From the NCBI RefSeq assembly GCF_027853965.1, contig NZ_JAQGLB010000015.1, positions 1-64,000 of the forward strand: a DNA stretch of 64,000 nucleotides, read 5' to 3'. How positions within the stretch are numbered: position 1 is the first letter of the stretch; every line of letters begins with the position of its first letter. The DNA is from Saccharopolyspora indica (GTDB lineage: Bacteria > Actinomycetota > Actinomycetes > Mycobacteriales > Pseudonocardiaceae). The position numbers and the translations under genes are program-made. Below are positions 60,270-64,000 of the stretch, one piece after another. The notes beneath the pieces were generated by a model. The model made no database searches. It had not been told where the DNA came from and saw only the letters and a program-made list of their open reading frames with translations.

Positions 60270-60532
60270 TGACGCTCCGTCGAGTAGCCGAATGATCAAC
60301 CCGAAGATATGAAGCGGCGTCAACAACGTCCAGGTTCTGTTTGCACAGTCGCCGCGCGACTCGGTACCGGTTTGCTGCGTCAACCCGCCGAGCGCCGCGG
60401 TGCCCGTGCGGGAAGGCGGAGGTCAGGCCTCGCCGACGTGCGTCGAGCGAGTGCCGGTCGGGCGTGCTTTCGCGACGCACCAGTTGTTCCGCCCGTTTTC
60501 AGGAGTTCATCCCGGATCGGTCGCGAATGCTG

Positions 60533-61954
60533 TCACGGGTTGGCTCCTCGGGGCTCGACGGGGGTCAGCGTGCCGAGCGCGTGCTCGACGGCCTGCGCCG
60601 CGTCGAGCACGGCGTCCTCCCGGAACATCGGCCCGATCAGCTGCACTCCGACCGGGTGGCCGTCGACGAGGCCGGTGGGAACGGCGACCGCGGGTGCGCC
60701 GACCGCGGTCGACCACACCGAGAGCGCCATCGAACGTCCGTACCGCCGTTTCTCCTCCGCGGACGAGGATTCCTGCCCTGGTGCGAACCGGGCGCGCGTG
60801 CTGACGGGACCGAGCAGGAGCGGAGTCACCGCTGCCCGCTGCGCCCATGCCCGGCGCACGGTCAGGAGCCGGGCGGCACGGTCGAGGTACTGCTCGAGGT
60901 CCAGCGGCGGGTGCTCGTCGAGGTCGAAGTCGATGTAGCGGGACGCTTCGGGGCCGACGAGCGCGCTGATCGCCGGCCAGTTCCCGGCGAACTCGGTGAG
61001 AACCATGCCCGTGTACACCGCCAGGGCGTCGTCGAGCGCGGGGACGTCGGCCTCGGCGACCGCGTAGCCGGCGTCGGCGAGCGCGTCGGCCGCGGCCTCC
61101 ACGGCAGCCATCACGGCGGGGTCCACCCCGTGACCGCCGGGATCGCGGACGACGCCGACGGCGCGCGCAAGCCGCGGGCCGCACGTGGGCACCGGAACGG
61201 CGCGGGGGTCCCGGGGATCGGTGACCGCGAGCACCTCGAACGCGGTGCGCAGATCGGACACGCTCCGCGCGAGCGGTCCGTCGACGGGGAACAGCGCGGA
61301 GGCCGGTGCCGGGTCGGCCGGGCCGATCCGGTGGTCGGCGGGAAAGCGTCCTGGCGTGGGCTTCAAACCGGCGATTCCGCACATCTGCGCGGGCAGTCGC
61401 GTGGAACCCCCGGAATCGTTGCCCAGGCCGATCGCCGCCATCCCGGTGGCCACCGCGACGGCGTCCCCGCCGCTGCTCCCGCCGGGCGTGGCATCCGGGT
61501 CCCAGGGGCTGACCGTGTCACCGAAGAGCTCGCTGCGCGGATGCATTCCGGTCAGCGTCAAGGTCGGCATGTTGGTGTGGCCGACGATGACGGCACCGGT
61601 GCGGCGCATCGCTTCGACGGGCGGGGCGTCGGTGCCGGCGACGCGGTCGGCGAAGGCCCGCAGCCCGTGCGTCGTCGCGAGCCCGCGCACGTCGGTGGTC
61701 TCCTTCACGGTGATCGGCACCCCCGCCAGCGGTCCGACCTCCTCGCCGCGCGCGACGGCTTCGTCGATGGCCGCCGCGTCCCTCCGCGCGTCGTCGTCTC
61801 GCCGCGAGGTGACCGCCGTGAGGTGCGGGTTGTACCGGTCGATGCGGTCCAGGTGCGCGTCCAGGACCTCGACCGCGCGCGTCCGGCCCGAGGAGACCTC
61901 CGCCGCGATGCGGGTCGCTGACCAGCTCGTGACCTCGTGCGCGCTCGTACCCAT
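60533..61954 (-). CDS. amidase-signature-family hydrolase
   Basis: A 473-residue amidase. The catalytic Lys is in PITVKETTD, the cis-Ser in TPGGSSGGDAVAVA and the nucleophile Ser in GLGNDSGGSTRLPAQ, followed by GIAGLKPTPGR. The start ATG 61954 lies 8 bp from an inverted repeat that should be the operator of the divergent TetR regulator, so expression is probably induced by the amide substrate. Substrate specificity in this family (aryl amides, indole-acetamide, nicotinamide-type) cannot be read off. Confidence 0.92.
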   Translation of the reverse strand: MGTSAHEVTSWSATRIAAEVSSGRTRAVEVLDAHLDRIDRYNPHLTAVTSRRDDDARRDAAAIDEAVARGEEVGPLAGVPITVKETTDVRGLATTHGLRAFADRVAGTDAPPVEAMRRTGAVIVGHTNMPTLTLTGMHPRSELFGDTVSPWDPDATPGGSSGGDAVAVATGMAAIGLGNDSGGSTRLPAQMCGIAGLKPTPGRFPADHRIGPADPAPASALFPVDGPLARSVSDLRTAFEVLAVTDPRDPRAVPVPTCGPRLARAVGVVRDPGGHGVDPAVMAAVEAAADALADAGYAVAEADVPALDDALAVYTGMVLTEFAGNWPAISALVGPEASRYIDFDLDEHPPLDLEQYLDRAARLLTVRRAWAQRAAVTPLLLGPVSTRARFAPGQESSSAEEKRRYGRSMALSVWSTAVGAPAVAVPTGLVDGHPVGVQLIGPMFREDAVLDAAQAVEHALGTLTPVEPRGANP

Positions 61955-61961
61955 GCCACTA

Positions 61962-61979
61962 AGATACACACCTGTATCT
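61962..61979. promoter_or_regulatory. TetR-type operator between amidase and regulator
   Basis: AGATACA-CACC-TGTATCT is a perfect 7-bp inverted repeat with a 4-bp spacer, AT-rich in GC-rich DNA, directly upstream of the amidase start and 81 bp before the TetR gene start. CATAAT at 61984-61989 could be a -10 element. Confidence 0.75.
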
Positions 61980-62059
61980 GGATGCATAATCGGATGTGAA
62001 CAGCGGTCACGTGCGCCGTCCGGGCAGCAGGACCGGTGGCGAACTCGTAAGGAGCGGTG

Positions 62060-62662
62060 ATGTCCCGTCAACGGCTCTCACGCAGCGAGTCGCAGGCGCT
62101 GACCCGCATGCGACTGCTCGACGCGGCCGCCGAGGTGTTCGCCGAGCACGGTGTCGCCGGAGCCTCGGTCGAGCGGATCGCCGACCGCGCCGGGTACACC
62201 CGAGGGGCGTTCTACGGGCACTTCGCCGACAAGGACGCCGTCGTCGCGGCACTGCTGGAAGAACGCACCCGACGCGAACGGGAGGAAGTGGCGCAGCTCG
62301 CTGCGAGCGAGGGCGACACCTGGGAAGCTCTGCGCTCCTGGCACCGCGAGCGATCCGCTCACCTGGAGGACTGGCTGGCGTTGCGCCTGGAACTCGTGCG
62401 CCACGCGCTGCGGCGCCCACCCGGTGAACGGTCGGTCCTCGCCCAGCGAGAGGCCTATGCCCGTGAGGCGCTCACCGGTGCTGTGGCGCGCGAGCTCGGA
62501 ACCGGTACCGCGGAAGCGGCGTTCACCGCCCTCATCGTGCACGCGCTCGAAGACGGCTTGGCCATCCAGCGCGCCATCGACCCCGGCTCGGTGCCTGCTG
62601 ATGCCGTCGTCACCGCCACCGAGATCGTCCTCCGCGGCGCGCGGACGGCCGATGAACCGTGA
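62060..62662 (+). CDS. TetR-family transcriptional regulator
   Basis: A 200-residue regulator starting at ATG 62060 with AAGGAG upstream. The HTH is LLDAAAEVFAEHGVAGASVERIADRAGYTRGAFYGHF, which is the canonical TetR/AcrR pattern, and the C-terminal helical ligand domain follows. It is divergent from the amidase gene, with an 18-bp operator-like inverted repeat between them, so it most likely represses the amidase and itself. The ligand is unknown. Confidence 0.93.
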   Translation: MSRQRLSRSESQALTRMRLLDAAAEVFAEHGVAGASVERIADRAGYTRGAFYGHFADKDAVVAALLEERTRREREEVAQLAASEGDTWEALRSWHRERSAHLEDWLALRLELVRHALRRPPGERSVLAQREAYAREALTGAVARELGTGTAEAAFTALIVHALEDGLAIQRAIDPGSVPADAVVTATEIVLRGARTADEP

Positions 62663-62686
62663 TCGCCACCAGCGCCGGACCGTCGC

Positions 62687-63244
62687 CTAGGGGAGCAGGT
62701 CCGGCCTGACCCTGGCTATCGCCTCGGTCAACTGCTTGACCGTGGCGCTGTTCGGCAGTCTCAGCTCCACTTCCGGATTGGGAGTGAGCGGGCCTGGCAG
62801 CAGCGCCCGGTGGTGGGTGATGAAGCGGCGGTCCACGGGGGTGAACACCAGGGCCGGCCGCAGCAGCTTCGAGTTCGGGTCGTCCTTGACCGGCGGACGC
62901 AGTTCCTGGCCGCGCACGGCGCGCAGCTCCTCCCACGCGATCAGGTCCGATTTGCGGCCGGCCCGCCACCACAGGCCGCGTTCGTCGACGGCGAAGCGGT
63001 GCGTGCGCGGGATGGTGCCGACCATCAGCAGCAGGCCGCCCAGCGAGAACGCGGCCATCATGAACACCCCGAAGCCCGGGGCGTAGTCGAATCGCGGAGT
63101 GCGCGATGGGGTCCCGATGTCCGGGAAGAGGGCGGCGAACCCGAAGAAGACGAACATGGCCAGCCCGCCGATGAACAACGTCCGACCGGACCGGTACTCG
63201 ACCACAGGCGTCCCCGGACCGGGCGACCACGTCTGTTCCGTCAC
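62687..63244 (-). CDS. PH-like membrane protein
   Basis: A 185-residue protein starting at GTG 63244. Two spans lie at about residues 25-43 (LFIGGLAMFVFFGFAALF) and 60-80 (FGVFMMAAFSLGGLLLMVG). The cytoplasmic C-terminal 100 residues look like a bacterial PH domain (HRFAVDERGLWW, DLIAWEELRAVRG). Such proteins are common and uncharacterised in actinomycetes. Upstream, in the same frame and without a stop, lies a caspase-like remnant; the family-typical length ends at the chosen start. Confidence 0.78.
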   Translation of the reverse strand: MTEQTWSPGPGTPVVEYRSGRTLFIGGLAMFVFFGFAALFPDIGTPSRTPRFDYAPGFGVFMMAAFSLGGLLLMVGTIPRTHRFAVDERGLWWRAGRKSDLIAWEELRAVRGQELRPPVKDDPNSKLLRPALVFTPVDRRFITHHRALLPGPLTPNPEVELRLPNSATVKQLTEAIARVRPDLLP

Positions 63245-63283
63245 GGCAGGCAGCGTAGCCGACGACGCCCCCAGCGGCGCGCA

Positions 63284-63415
63284 CCTTCTGCGCCCGCGCC
63301 CGCCCCGGTACCGGCCGGCACGGAGATCGGGCAATGCGCGCAGCCGGGCAGCGTCGTACTCGGAGGTGGCAACGAGTAGCGCGACGCGCCGCCCGGCACG
63401 GCCCTGCTCATTCAT
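63284..63415 (-). pseudogene. caspase-like N-terminal remnant
   Basis: From ATG 63415 the frame reads GRRVALLVATSEYDAARLRAL, which matches the first strand and loop of actinomycete caspase-type (peptidase C14) proteins. Nothing of the catalytic His/Cys core follows; the sequence turns into Arg/Gly-rich DNA and joins the frame of the PH-like gene without a stop. It is probably the eroded start of a deleted caspase gene. Confidence 0.45.
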
Positions 63416-63602
63416 CGCCTGGCTCGGCTCCCGGGTGCTCGGGTATCGCAGTGACATCACGCGGTAACCGATCGAGCACTGGCCGCGGACGGGGTTCCCG
63501 GATCACCGTGACCTCGAGCCCGGCAGCAAAGAGCGCAGCAGGCCGCGCCCAGGGCCATCGAGGAGTGCGTTCGTCCATGCGGATACCGGATGCGACAGGT
63601 GG

Positions 63603-63854
63603 TCAGTCACCTCCGCCACCCCCGTCTCCGCCTCCACCGCCCCAGTCACCGCCACCGGCGTCCCAGCCGGAGCCAGGGTCCCCGCCACCGCCGGCGGAAC
63701 TCGTTGAACCGCTCCGAGAACGGCCCCGGGAGACGCGCTTTCCGAATGCCCGCCGGAGGGACCACGTGCGCCAGAGCCAGACGGCAACGAGCGCGGCAGC
63801 GGGCAGCAGCAGCGAGCCCGACACGACCAGCAGCAAGCCCGTCACACCGTCCAC
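63603..63854 (-). CDS. small membrane protein with Gly-rich tail
   Basis: An 83-residue protein from GTG 63854. One hydrophobic span (LLLVVSGSLLLPAAALVAVWLW) is followed by a basic stretch and a C-terminal tail made almost only of Gly, Asp and Ser with WGGGGGDGGGGG. This layout is common for small actinomycete membrane proteins of unknown role. The start is uncertain because no good ribosome site is visible, and the frame continues upstream. Confidence 0.55.
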   Translation of the reverse strand: MDGVTGLLLVVSGSLLLPAAALVAVWLWRTWSLRRAFGKRVSRGRSRSGSTSSAGGGGDPGSGWDAGGGDWGGGGGDGGGGGD

Positions 63855-64000
63855 CGCGCCCAACCCTTCCGCAGTCGATGCCGCCGGCCGTAGTCGATAC
63901 GCGCGAGCCGGGCACGAGGTTGCCGGGTCGAACGCGGAAGATACGCGCCGGACCCGCACCGCAGCCGTGCGCGCACTGCGTTCAGCGATACCGGAGCCCG
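63855..64000. other. window end without a clear gene
   Basis: I see no supported gene in the last 146 bases. The minus-strand frame of the Gly-rich protein continues to 63959 but lacks a ribosome site, and its residues look like non-coding GC-rich DNA. Confidence 0.35.

Noticed and set aside
1-64000. CRISPR arrays, rRNA and tRNA genes
   Set aside because: No regularly spaced direct repeats with unique spacers, no tRNA cloverleaf with conserved GTTCRA loop and no rRNA sequence were noticed; the TnpB at 45120 is not associated with an array.

Overview
The window is very GC-rich DNA with dense, often translationally coupled genes, many GTG or TTG starts, and families typical of actinomycetes (NarL and OmpR two-component systems, PucR, IclR, TetR and LacI regulators, Cds1-like and DUF4331 proteins). 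It most likely comes from a Pseudonocardiales genome such as Saccharopolyspora. That assignment is inferred from overall character; there is no rRNA or tRNA gene here to test it. The region reads as accessory or chromosome-arm DNA: catabolic islands, stress and conflict genes, one TnpB insertion element and several eroded fragments.

Layout. 1-285: 15-bp inverted repeat and leader-like DNA without a gene. 286-2037: flavin monooxygenase and VOC protein. 2042-5630 (minus): ABC-2 exporter plus NarL-type two-component system. 5722-11612: a 1529-residue TPR-CHAT caspase-like protein divergent from a translationally coupled pair, a Cys-rich small protein and a membrane protein; this is the best candidate here for an undescribed conflict system. 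11654-14472: winged-helix protein, small membrane protein, GNAT acetyltransferase with an antisense-encoded tail. 14341-25649: a catabolic island with two MFS importers, PucR and LacI regulators, SDR, SAF-domain oxidoreductase and HyuA/HyuB hydantoinase-oxoprolinase subunits. 25761-30568: small alarmone synthetase, then GlnQ, a fused substrate-binding/permease protein, formimidoylglutamase and an IclR regulator with a clear operator.

30835-35439: a membrane acyltransferase and an SGNH lipoprotein flank a response regulator-kinase-GerMN lipoprotein operon that looks like a miniature MtrAB-LpqB. 35444-39002: glutamate decarboxylase, CoA ester lyase and CaiB-type CoA transferase. 39157-49132: a LacI-controlled ABC sugar operon (LacI, two permeases, binding protein, two ADP-ribosylglycohydrolase-family proteins, and a glycosidase-like/FGE-sulfatase fusion). 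An intact TnpB element is inserted antisense between the permease and binding-protein genes. 49355-53178: a truncated small ORF, membrane protein, a Tat-exported beta-lactamase-like protein that has lost its catalytic lysine, and a Cds1-like PLP enzyme. 53231-64000: ThDP enzyme, ankyrin protein, PucR-like regulator with two HTH units, GAF protein, DUF4331 protein, amidase with divergent TetR and operator, PH-like membrane protein, a caspase-like remnant and a glycine-rich membrane protein.

The genes work in local modules rather than one pathway. The two most coherent are the hydantoin-type catabolic island (import, ring or amide hydrolysis, redox steps, two regulators) and the sugar operon (import, glycosidic cleavage, LacI control). 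All functions are read from motifs and family resemblance without database searches.
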